DNA of 9,220 nt, taken from contig CAMHDG010000045.1 in the NCBI GenBank assembly GCA_946183815.1, forward strand, positions 1 to 9,220, in the 5' to 3' direction. A program made the translations under genes and the position numbers. The notes beneath the pieces were generated by a model, which saw only the letters and a program-made list of their open reading frames with translations, had not been told where the DNA came from and did not search any database. Origin of the DNA: an uncultured bacterium (GTDB lineage Bacteria > Cyanobacteriota > Vampirovibrionia > Gastranaerophilales > Gastranaerophilaceae). Positions 1 to 6,120 of this stretch are shown in pieces. How positions within the stretch are numbered: the stretch's first letter is position 1; the number at the start of each line of letters is the position of its first letter.

Positions 1-17
1 TTGAACCCTCTCCCCAA

Positions 18-43
18 CCCCTCTCCAAAGGAGAGGGGCTTTT
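18..43 (+). terminator. Rho-independent terminator of an upstream gene outside the window
   Basis: A perfect 9-bp inverted repeat, CCCCTCTCC at 18-26 and GGAGAGGGG at 30-38, encloses an AAA loop and is followed by CTTTT. The stem is GC-rich in an AT-rich background, and the T tract is on the + strand side, so it should end transcription of a + strand gene lying left of the window. The T tract is short. A second CCCTCTCC copy at 6-13 could also pair with the right arm, so a dispersed palindromic repeat serving as a terminator is also possible. Confidence 0.75.
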
Positions 44-157
44 AACGATTTATATCATTTACCGCAAAACAATAATTTACCATGCCAATCCTATACATAC
101 TTTAGTATTTTTTCACAAGTTCATACATTTACACGATAAAAACATTTAGTAAATCAA

Positions 158-163
158 TATAAT
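158..163 (+). promoter_or_regulatory. Probable -10 box for the sigma factor gene
   Basis: A perfect TATAAT sits at 158-163, 32 bases before the preferred ATG at 196, in a very AT-rich leader. No good -35 hexamer lies 16-18 bases upstream; the closest TTGACA-like hexamer, TTTACA at 128-133, is 24 bases away. Treat this as a plausible but incomplete sigma-70 type promoter. The rest of 44-183 holds no gene that I can see. Confidence 0.4.
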
Positions 164-195
164 AAGAATGTAAACACTTAATTTTGGGAAGAGGA

Positions 196-1020
196 ATGGA
201 TAACGAGAACAATTTTAGTTCCTATAATAACATTAAGCGACTTTCAGACGATGAGATAGTCAAGGTATGGGAAGCGTATCTGGCGGATCATGATAACAAG
301 CAGTTGCGAGATACATTGATTGTACAATATATCTATCTGACACGATACGTTGTAGGTCGTGTTAAAGTTGCTCTTCCTCCAACCTTCACTTTTGAAGATA
401 TATCCAGTTATGGTATTGAGGGTTTGATTGATGCTGTTGAAAAATATACACCTCGTTCCGGTGCAAGATTTGAAACTTATGCGTTAGTAAGAATAAGAGG
501 GAATATTATCGACAAAATTCGTTCACAAGATTTCTTACCACGTAGCGTAAGAAGAAAAATCAAGGATGTAAAAGAAGCACAAGAACAACTCAAAAAACAA
601 TTTGGGCGTCCTGCTACAAACTCTGAAGTTGCAGAACTTTTAGGGATGGAAACCGAAAAGGTTGATCAAATATTAGCAGATGACACAACAATTACATCTA
701 TCTATGAGAAAAAAGGTTCGGGTGACGATAATTTAGAGGTTATTGATACTATTAAAGATGAAACTCACAAAGCACCTCATGAGGTTTATGAAACAAAGGA
801 TATAAATAATCAATTAGAGGCAGCCCTAAAGAGATTGCCTGAAAGAGAAAGAATGGTTATGGTTCTTTACTATCATGAAAACATGACATTTAAAGAAATC
901 GGGGAAACAGTAGGTATATCAGAATCGAGAGCATGCCAGATTCACGCTCAAGCAATTATGAAATTAAAGAATTTGTTAAGCGAAAACCGTTCAGAAAGAA
1001 TGAAAAAAAGTATAGTTTAA
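196..1020 (+). CDS. fliA: FliA/WhiG (sigma-28/SigD) family RNA polymerase sigma factor
   Basis: This is an alternative sigma factor that would direct RNA polymerase to a specialised promoter set. From the ATG at 196 it has 274 residues, against about 240-255 for B. subtilis SigD. Region 2 spans about residues 35-110 and includes FEDISSYGIEGLIDAVEKY and the promoter-melting segment RFETYALVRIRGNIID. The SigD-like LPRSVRRKIKDV follows at about 114, region 3 runs to about 175, and the region 4 helix-turn-helix TFKEIGETVGISESRACQIH spans about 231-250. The pattern matches SigD closely (DWLPR/DFLPR; SRISQIHSKA/SRACQIHAQA). An upstream TTG at 184 is in frame, but nothing like a ribosome site precedes it, whereas GGGAAGAGGA directly precedes the ATG, if rather close. 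The family often controls flagella, but no flagellar gene lies in the window, so the regulon is unknown and the symbol rests on family only. No anti-sigma (FlgM-like) gene is adjacent. Confidence 0.9.
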   Translation: MDNENNFSSYNNIKRLSDDEIVKVWEAYLADHDNKQLRDTLIVQYIYLTRYVVGRVKVALPPTFTFEDISSYGIEGLIDAVEKYTPRSGARFETYALVRIRGNIIDKIRSQDFLPRSVRRKIKDVKEAQEQLKKQFGRPATNSEVAELLGMETEKVDQILADDTTITSIYEKKGSGDDNLEVIDTIKDETHKAPHEVYETKDINNQLEAALKRLPERERMVMVLYYHENMTFKEIGETVGISESRACQIHAQAIMKLKNLLSENRSERMKKSIV

Positions 1021-1031
1021 TTGATAGATAA

Positions 1032-1076
1032 TGAGAAATGAATAGCGAATAGCGAATAGATAATATTCATTTTTCA
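1032..1076. repeat. AT-rich palindrome with 7-base tandem repeats
   Basis: In the 82-base gap between the sigma factor and the phosphorylase, positions 1032-1044 pair with 1064-1076 to give a 13-bp stem with one G:U pair, of which 1036-1044 (AAATGAATA) with 1064-1072 is perfect. The loop begins inside a short tandem array, AATAGCG at 1041-1047 and 1048-1054 with a degenerate AATAGAT at 1055-1061. The stem is almost GC-free, so it would be a poor terminator, though a T-rich tract follows. It resembles small intergenic palindromes scattered in low-GC genomes. Confidence 0.6.
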
Positions 1077-1102
1077 CTATTTATTTTTCAAAGGAGATAA
1101 TT

Positions 1103-1870
1103 ATGAAATATGCAGAAGATGGTCGCCAGTATCACATAGGTTTAAAAGAGGGTGATGTAGGTGAGTATGTAATACTCCCCGGAGATCCTAAACGATGTAA
1201 GAAAATTGCTGCATATTTTGAAAACGCTCAACAGGTTGCCGATAGGAGAGAGTTTGTAACATACACAGGGTTTCTAAACGGAGTAAAAGTGAGTGTTACC
1301 TCAACAGGAATTGGCGGAGCATCTGCCGCTATTGCACTGGAGGAACTTGTAAGGGCAGGTGCAAAACAATTTATCAGAGTCGGTACTTGTGGCGGAATGG
1401 ACACAGATGTAAAAAGTGGGGACATTGTTATTGCAACAGGTGCAATAAGAATGGAGGGAACAAGCAAAGAGTATGCTCCTATTGAGTTCCCTGCTGTTGC
1501 AGACCACGACCTTGTAAACGAATTAGTTAATAGTGCAAAAGAACTGAATTTTAACTATCACGTAGGTGTAGTTGAGTGCAAAGACTCTTTTTACGGTCAG
1601 CACGAACCGGAGAAGATGCCTGTAAGTTATGAACTTATGAACAAATGGAATGCTTGGTTAAGACTCGGGTGTAAAGCATCAGAGATGGAATCGGCAGCAC
1701 TGTTTATTGTTGGTAGTTATTTAAGAGTAAAAGTGGCATCTGTATTTTTGGTTGTTGCCAATCAGGAAAGAGAAAAACAAGGCTTAGACAACCCTGTTGT
1801 TCACTATACAGACGGTGCAATCAGAGTTGCAGTCGAGGCATTTAAACGTGTTATTGATAAGAGCAAATAA
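1103..1870 (+). CDS. udp: Uridine phosphorylase-like nucleoside phosphorylase
   Basis: This 255-residue cytosolic enzyme belongs to the PNP/UDP (NP-I) family; E. coli Udp has 253. The expected reaction is phosphorolysis of uridine to uracil and ribose-1-phosphate in pyrimidine salvage. Visible family signatures are H11 in YHIGL (ribose site), PGDPKR at 26-31 and R49 in ADRREF (phosphate site), TSTGIGG at 66-72, RVGTCGG at 92-98, the Udp-like EFPAVAD at 128-134 and SEMESAALF at 193-201, whose E194-M195-E196 should bind ribose. One oddity is that, next to Q166, the E. coli uracil-binding Arg168 is replaced (sequence FYGQHEPE), so base specificity is less certain than the fold. The ATG is preceded by AAGGAG at 1091-1096 with ideal spacing. 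No convincing promoter lies between it and the sigma gene. The last 20 bases overlap the 3' end of the convergent methyltransferase gene. Confidence 0.88.
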   Translation: MKYAEDGRQYHIGLKEGDVGEYVILPGDPKRCKKIAAYFENAQQVADRREFVTYTGFLNGVKVSVTSTGIGGASAAIALEELVRAGAKQFIRVGTCGGMDTDVKSGDIVIATGAIRMEGTSKEYAPIEFPAVADHDLVNELVNSAKELNFNYHVGVVECKDSFYGQHEPEKMPVSYELMNKWNAWLRLGCKASEMESAALFIVGSYLRVKVASVFLVVANQEREKQGLDNPVVHYTDGAIRVAVEAFKRVIDKSK

Positions 1871-3695
1871 GGGAATACTCTTCACCTGTCAAGCCGAATA
1901 AATCGGCAACTTGCTTTTCTATTTGATTATATATAATAGCAGAATATCCTCTTTTTAGTATTTTATCGACATAAGATATTATAATTCTTTGTTTTTCTAT
2001 GCTAACCTTTGGTATCGGGATATTTTCTATATGTTCTCTTAACACTTTTAGAGAATTAAATTTAGCCTTAAAATAGAACTGTGCAACTTTAGAATTTAAA
2101 ATAGCGAGAATATACTTTATATCAAGCCCCCTAATTTGTGGTATCAAAATATTGCAACTGTTTAAAGACAATGTTTGGTTATTATCATAAGCAAAAACAA
2201 GTTCTTTAGATATAAATTTGTAGAACAGTTTTTCTTTTGCTCTGTATAATTCAACAGGTGCAACCTGCTGAAAATTTTCGGGGGTGAGTGTTATATAAAT
2301 ATTTGAATTATTATAATTAAATTTTGTTATATTTACCCCTTTTAAAACCATTTCATTTTTGTTATTTTTTATTAGGGATATATATTTTTTATTATCGCCT
2401 GTAACTATACCCAGAGCGAATTGTGAGTTATTTTTAAGGGTAATTTTATTATCAATGTTTTCTATTTTTTTTAAGATTTTATATTCATCATCATTTGTTA
2501 AAAAATTAAAATATTCGGGAGTAAATTCTTGTTCTTGATTTATAGTAAATTGTCTGTTTTTTGTCTTTATAACCATTCCTTTTGTAGTAAAAGGTTTGTT
2601 GTCGTGTAATATTTTTAAAATAATACTCGGGCAATTAACGCCATCAAAAACATTACCTAAATATTCAATATATTTTATTGAATTAGTTTCCGATATAACC
2701 TTTCTTATTTCTTTATGTGTTTTTACGTTTAAAATTGCCTCAGGCAAAACAAAAGATAAAACCCCTTTATTTTTTAAAAGAGTAAGTGATTTATCAGTTA
2801 CGGCATCATATAATTCTTGATATTCTTTATGCTCACAACCCGTTCTCCAAGGAGGATTTCCTATAATAAAATCGTATTTTTTTGTATCGTTATACTCTAA
2901 AAAATCGTGGCATGTTATGTGAGAATTTAAAATATTTTTATCGGTAATTTTGTATTTTAACGCCATATTGATTTTGGTAATTTTTACGCTTAATTCGTCA
3001 ATGTCGTTTCCGTATATATAGTCAAAATCTGTGTTTAAATTAAGCAAAAAATTCCCCGTTCCACAACAACAATCGTAAACAGTTTTCCCCTTTTTTATTT
3101 CTAAATTATTACATAATTTTTGAACAATTTTTGACGGAGTGTAATAAGTTCCTTTTGATTTTCGTTCATTAAGACTTTTCAATGAAATATACAAAAGTCC
3201 TAATGTATCTTCGTTTTTTGTATAGGTAAATTCAAAATTATTAAACTCTGAATTATTATATTTTTTTGAAATATCTTCTATCAAAAAAAGATAATCTTTT
3301 ATAATATTTTCTTTATTTTTTATAAGTGAAAAAGCACAACAAGAAACGATTTCAGAGATTTTATTTTCTGTTAATTTAATCTTATTTTCACCAATATAAT
3401 CAATTATTGACTGAACAATTTTTAGATTTTTTGAGCAGTCCTGAACGTATGATTTGTACAATTTGTTTCCTGATACATATTTTTTGTTTCGTCTGCTCCT
3501 TAATGAATTATTTTTTCCTGTTTGAATATCTTGTATAAGGTTATTAACATAAGTTTTATCAAAAAACATTTTCCCGTCAGCAGAAATTTTGGGTAAAATT
3601 TTACCGAGTTTTATCCAATTTTTGCCCGTTGCTAACGATATATTTAATTCATCACATAATTCTTTCAGCGATAATTTTTTCACAACAACTTTCAT
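1851..3695 (-). CDS. Solitary N6-adenine DNA methyltransferase, TaqI/Eco57I-like, with N-terminal HTH
   Basis: The product, 614 residues from the ATG at 3695, should transfer a methyl group from S-adenosylmethionine to adenine N6 in a specific DNA site. In order: a putative helix-turn-helix (LSLKELCDELNISLATGKNW, about 8-27); a basic linker and helical region to about 175; motif X-like KGTYYTPSKIV (181-191); SAM motif I DCCCGTGNFL (208-217); acidic YGNDID (228-233); catalytic motif IV NPPW (280-283); and from about 425 a TaqI-like specificity region with GIVTGDNKKYI (429-439), FAYDNNQTLSLN and LAILNSKVAQFYF. The order X-I-IV-TRD is gamma class. No PD-ExK nuclease motif was recognised and no restriction gene is adjacent. 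A longer reading from ATG 3737 adds 14 residues translated from a palindrome (MENGIIFRFPFFLL), so I prefer 3695; neither start has a clear Shine-Dalgarno site. GC counted by hand in four 60-base lines is 15-28%, against 33-45% in lines from udp, tpiA and adk, suggesting acquisition by transfer. It may be co-transcribed from tpiA. Confidence 0.9.
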   Translation of the reverse strand: MKVVVKKLSLKELCDELNISLATGKNWIKLGKILPKISADGKMFFDKTYVNNLIQDIQTGKNNSLRSRRNKKYVSGNKLYKSYVQDCSKNLKIVQSIIDYIGENKIKLTENKISEIVSCCAFSLIKNKENIIKDYLFLIEDISKKYNNSEFNNFEFTYTKNEDTLGLLYISLKSLNERKSKGTYYTPSKIVQKLCNNLEIKKGKTVYDCCCGTGNFLLNLNTDFDYIYGNDIDELSVKITKINMALKYKITDKNILNSHITCHDFLEYNDTKKYDFIIGNPPWRTGCEHKEYQELYDAVTDKSLTLLKNKGVLSFVLPEAILNVKTHKEIRKVISETNSIKYIEYLGNVFDGVNCPSIILKILHDNKPFTTKGMVIKTKNRQFTINQEQEFTPEYFNFLTNDDEYKILKKIENIDNKITLKNNSQFALGIVTGDNKKYISLIKNNKNEMVLKGVNITKFNYNNSNIYITLTPENFQQVAPVELYRAKEKLFYKFISKELVFAYDNNQTLSLNSCNILIPQIRGLDIKYILAILNSKVAQFYFKAKFNSLKVLREHIENIPIPKVSIEKQRIIISYVDKILKRGYSAIIYNQIEKQVADLFGLTGEEYSLICSYQ

Positions 3696-3701
3696 TAATA
3701 G

Positions 3702-3760
3702 GAAAAATGGAAAACGAAATATAATTCCATTTTCCATTTTTCATTTTCAATTTTCCATTT
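3702..3760. repeat. AT-rich palindrome and degenerate tandem repeats between tpiA and the methyltransferase
   Basis: Positions 3702-3714 (GAAAAATGGAAAA) pair perfectly with 3730-3742, and a few further imperfect pairs extend inward. From 3725 to 3760 the sequence is a chain of 7-8 base variants of TTCCATTT, so the right arm is itself a degenerate tandem repeat. In the - strand transcript the hairpin ends 6 bases before the methyltransferase ATG at 3695 and lies downstream of the tpiA stop codon. It could hinder initiation, trim the mRNA or be a remnant of a small mobile palindrome. Confidence 0.6.
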
Positions 3761-3761
3761 A

Positions 3762-4544
3762 CTAAACTGCAACTTTCATAGAGTTGGTAATAATTTCGTT
3801 GAAACTGTCTGCTTTAAGACTAGCCCCACCGATTAAAGCACCGTCAATATCAGACATTGACATTTGTTCTTCGATAGTAGCAGGTTTAACAGAGCCGCCA
3901 TAAAGTATTCTGATAGAATCAGCAGTTGATGAGTCAGAAATTTCTTTAACAACATTTCTAATCATAGCGATAACTCTATTTGCTTCAACAGAATCACAAG
4001 TTTTACCTGTACCGATAGCCCAAATTGGTTCGTAAGCGATTACAGATTTTGCTATTTCTGTGTTAGACAAACCTGATAATGCTGCTCTAATTTGGCTTGC
4101 AATATGTTCATCCGTAACACCTGCTTCTCTCTGTTCAAGAGTTTCACCACAGCAGATAATAGGTAACAAACCGCCTGCTAAAATTGCTTTTGCTTTTTTG
4201 TTAATCATTTCATCGGTTTCAGAGAAATATTGTCTTCTTTCAGAGTGACCGATAATAATATATTGACAGCCTAAATCTTTTAACATTTCAACAGAAACTT
4301 CGCCTGTATAAGCACCTGATGATTCCCAGTGGCAATTTTGAGCAGCGAGTGCAATTTTAGAATTACCTGAAATCATGCCTGATACTAATGATAAAGAAGT
4401 GAACGTAGGTGCTACGATAACCTCAGGCATTTGTGCTTCGTTTAAATCTTTTATTCCCGCAAGGATACCGTCAATAAGTGATTTAGCGTCACTTGTAAGG
4501 TTGTTCATTTTCCAGTTCCCTGCCATAATAGGTCTTCTTGACAT
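3762..4544 (-). CDS. tpiA: Triosephosphate isomerase
   Basis: This cytosolic glycolytic and gluconeogenic enzyme interconverts dihydroxyacetone phosphate and glyceraldehyde 3-phosphate. The 260 residues form one TIM barrel, slightly longer than the roughly 250 typical of bacteria. Catalytic residues are all present: N10 and K12 in GNWKMN, H100 in IIGHSERR, and E172 in AYEPIWAIGTGKT, which also holds the mobile loop 6. Phosphate-binding glycines appear in LYGGSVKP (214-221) and LIGGASL (237-243). The ATG has a strong AAGGAG site (4553-4558 on the complement) with good spacing. It is divergent from adk, and the methyltransferase gene follows on the same strand after 66 bases. No clear terminator lies between them, so read-through is possible. 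Confidence 0.98.
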   Translation of the reverse strand: MSRRPIMAGNWKMNNLTSDAKSLIDGILAGIKDLNEAQMPEVIVAPTFTSLSLVSGMISGNSKIALAAQNCHWESSGAYTGEVSVEMLKDLGCQYIIIGHSERRQYFSETDEMINKKAKAILAGGLLPIICCGETLEQREAGVTDEHIASQIRAALSGLSNTEIAKSVIAYEPIWAIGTGKTCDSVEANRVIAMIRNVVKEISDSSTADSIRILYGGSVKPATIEEQMSMSDIDGALIGGASLKADSFNEIITNSMKVAV

Positions 4545-4573
4545 AATTAATTCTCCTTATTTTTTAGTCGTTA

Positions 4574-4606
4574 CCCCTAAAGTTTAGAATAAACATAACT
4601 TTGGGG
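4574..4606 (-). promoter_or_regulatory. Inverted repeat in the tpiA leader
   Basis: CCCC at 4574-4577 plus AAAGTT at 4579-4584 pair with AACTTT plus GGGG at 4597-4606, giving 10 bp with a single bulged T at 4578 and a 12-base loop. It lies about 15 bases upstream of the tpiA ribosome site on the - strand. It could be an operator or an mRNA leader hairpin. It lacks a T tract in either direction, so a terminator is unlikely. I find no convincing -35/-10 pair for tpiA in the 4545-4700 gap. Confidence 0.4.
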
Positions 4607-4638
4607 CAAGCAGTAAATTAAAAATATGGGAATTAAAA

Positions 4639-4668
4639 TTTACATATATTCCCTGTTAGTAATATAAT
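4639..4668 (+). promoter_or_regulatory. Sigma-70 type promoter of adk-map-aroE
   Basis: TTTACA at 4639-4644 (5 of 6 matches to TTGACA) and a perfect TATAAT at 4663-4668 are separated by 18 bases. Transcription would start near 4675, giving a leader of about 26 bases that contains the AAAGGA ribosome site at 4689-4694 before the adk ATG. It is the best full promoter in the window. Confidence 0.7.
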
Positions 4669-4700
4669 AAAGATAACAGAAGAATAAGAAAGGACAAAAA

Positions 4701-5357
4701 ATGAAGAAAGAGTTAATCTTCCTAGGGCCACCCGCCTGCGGAAAAGGAACACAAACAAACAAACTGGCAGAATATTTCGGGTTTCCGCATATTGATACAG
4801 GTTCTCTTTTGAGAGCGGAAATTGCAAGCGGTTCAGAGGATGGCAAAGTTGCAAAACAATTTATTGATAAAGGTCAACTTGTTCCTGTATGGCTTGTCGG
4901 GAATGTTATAAAATCAAGATTAAGTCAAGACGATTGCAAAAACGGATTTATTCTTGACGGATTTCCACGCAGTTTAGAGCAGGCAGAAATGCTTGAAGAA
5001 ATAAGAGAACACATTGACGGTGATAATGAGGTTGATTTTAGAGCGACCTATTTTGATGTTGATATGGATGTTTTAATCTCAAGAATAGTGAACCGCCGTT
5101 CTTGTTCAAATTGTGGAGAAATCTATAATCTGAAAACCAAAGCCCCAAAGGTTGAGGGCAAATGTGATATTTGCGGAGGGGAACTAACCCAAAGGAAAGA
5201 CGACAATGAAGAAACTGCTCATGCCAGATTTGACACTTATTTTAGAGAAACAGCACCACTTGTTGACTATTATAAAAATAAAAAGGTATTATCAACAATA
5301 GATGCTGACGGGTCTATTGATGAGGTATGGGAAAGGTTATTAAAGGTAGTAGAATAA
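4701..5357 (+). CDS. adk: Adenylate kinase, zinc-binding long-LID type
   Basis: The enzyme catalyses ATP + AMP to 2 ADP and balances adenine nucleotides in the cytosol. Its 218 residues are typical of the long form. The P-loop is GPPACGKGT (9-17), with Ala where Gly is usual (GxPGxGKGT), although the Walker A pattern is intact. IDTGSLLR (31-38) and DGFPR (86-90) form the AMP side. The LID spans about 130-165 and carries four cysteines, C135-x2-C138 and C155-x2-C158, expected to hold structural zinc. KDDNEETAHARF and TAPLVDYY follow near the C-terminus. It has its own promoter and an AAAGGA site six bases before the ATG. Its TAA stop overlaps the map start by one base (TAATG), which favours translational coupling. 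In many bacteria adk-map sit in the spc ribosomal operon after secY; here no ribosomal gene is adjacent. Confidence 0.98.
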   Translation: MKKELIFLGPPACGKGTQTNKLAEYFGFPHIDTGSLLRAEIASGSEDGKVAKQFIDKGQLVPVWLVGNVIKSRLSQDDCKNGFILDGFPRSLEQAEMLEEIREHIDGDNEVDFRATYFDVDMDVLISRIVNRRSCSNCGEIYNLKTKAPKVEGKCDICGGELTQRKDDNEETAHARFDTYFRETAPLVDYYKNKKVLSTIDADGSIDEVWERLLKVVE

Positions 5358-6109
5358 TGATAAATAAAAAATCAAGAGATGAAATAAAGCGACAAAGACA
5401 CGCAGGACATATAGTTGCACTCGTTCATAAAAAAATGAAAGAGGTAGTAGAACCGGGGATAAGTACAAAAGAACTTGATGCCATTGCAACACAAGTTATT
5501 AAGGAAAACAAGGCTATTCCGACATTTTTAGGCTATAACGGGTTTCCTGCAAGTATATGTGCCTCAATAAACGATAAAGTTGTCCATGGAATTCCAAGAG
5601 AAGACGAGATTTTAAAAGAGGGCGATATTATTGCTATTGATGTCGGGGCGACTTACGGCGGTATGGTTGGCGATAGTGCGTGGTCTTATGCTGTCGGCAA
5701 AATTTCGGAAGAAAAACAAAGATTAATGAAGGCGACTGAAGAAGCACTTTTTGCAGGTATTGAGAAAATGCGTGCAGGTAATGTTCTTGATGATATCTCA
5801 GGTGCAATAGAAGATGTTGCAAAAAATTATAATATGGGGATAGTAAGACATTATGGCGGTCATGGTGTAGGTCACGTTATGCATGAAGAACCGTTTTTGT
5901 TTAATTACAGGGTAGGCGACCAAACCAAAATTAAGTCAGGCTATGTTATTGCTATTGAACCTATGTTAAATTTAGGCGGTGATGATGTTTATACCGAGCC
6001 TGATAACTGGGGAGTCGTAACAAAAGACCACAAAGCATCTGCCCATTTTGAACATACTGTTCTTGCAACAGATGACGAACCAATATTAATTACTACTTTA
6101 ATGGAATAG
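5357..6109 (+). CDS. map: Methionine aminopeptidase, type I
   Basis: It removes the initiator methionine from nascent proteins when the second residue is small. The 250-residue pita-bread fold lacks an N-terminal zinc-finger extension, as in E. coli Map (264 residues). All five metal ligands are visible: D95 (AIDVGA), D106 (VGDSAW), H169 (GGHGVGH), E201 (AIEPML) and E232 (FEHTV). H77 (VVHGIP) and H176 (MHEEP) match the catalytic and substrate histidines. I chose the ATG at 5357 because it overlaps the adk stop codon by one base, has AAAGG about 10 bases upstream, and begins where family members do. A reading from 5327 adds 10 residues and lies within the adk coding end. It is the second gene of adk-map-aroE. 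Confidence 0.97.
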   Translation: MINKKSRDEIKRQRHAGHIVALVHKKMKEVVEPGISTKELDAIATQVIKENKAIPTFLGYNGFPASICASINDKVVHGIPREDEILKEGDIIAIDVGATYGGMVGDSAWSYAVGKISEEKQRLMKATEEALFAGIEKMRAGNVLDDISGAIEDVAKNYNMGIVRHYGGHGVGHVMHEEPFLFNYRVGDQTKIKSGYVIAIEPMLNLGGDDVYTEPDNWGVVTKDHKASAHFEHTVLATDDEPILITTLME

Positions 6110-6120
6110 GAGTATGTTAT

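Noticed and set aside
113..139. Sigma-28 type autoregulatory promoter (CGATAA at 134-139) upstream of the sigma gene
   Set aside because: The expected TAAA about 15 bases upstream is absent (TCAC instead), so only half of the consensus is present.
2596..2820. 74-codon + strand open frame
   Set aside because: It is antisense to the methyltransferase motif IV region, in AT-rich DNA, without initiation signals.
3696..3737. 14-residue N-terminal extension of the methyltransferase (MENGIIFRFPFFLL)
   Set aside because: It translates the palindromic element, has no ribosome site, and the HTH-like domain begins right after the ATG at 3695.
4633..4854. Two overlapping - strand open frames (73 and 68 codons) with a hydrophobic end, antisense to the adk start
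   Set aside because: They lie across the adk promoter and P-loop region, have no ribosome site, and show no protein-like pattern; they are shadows of adk.
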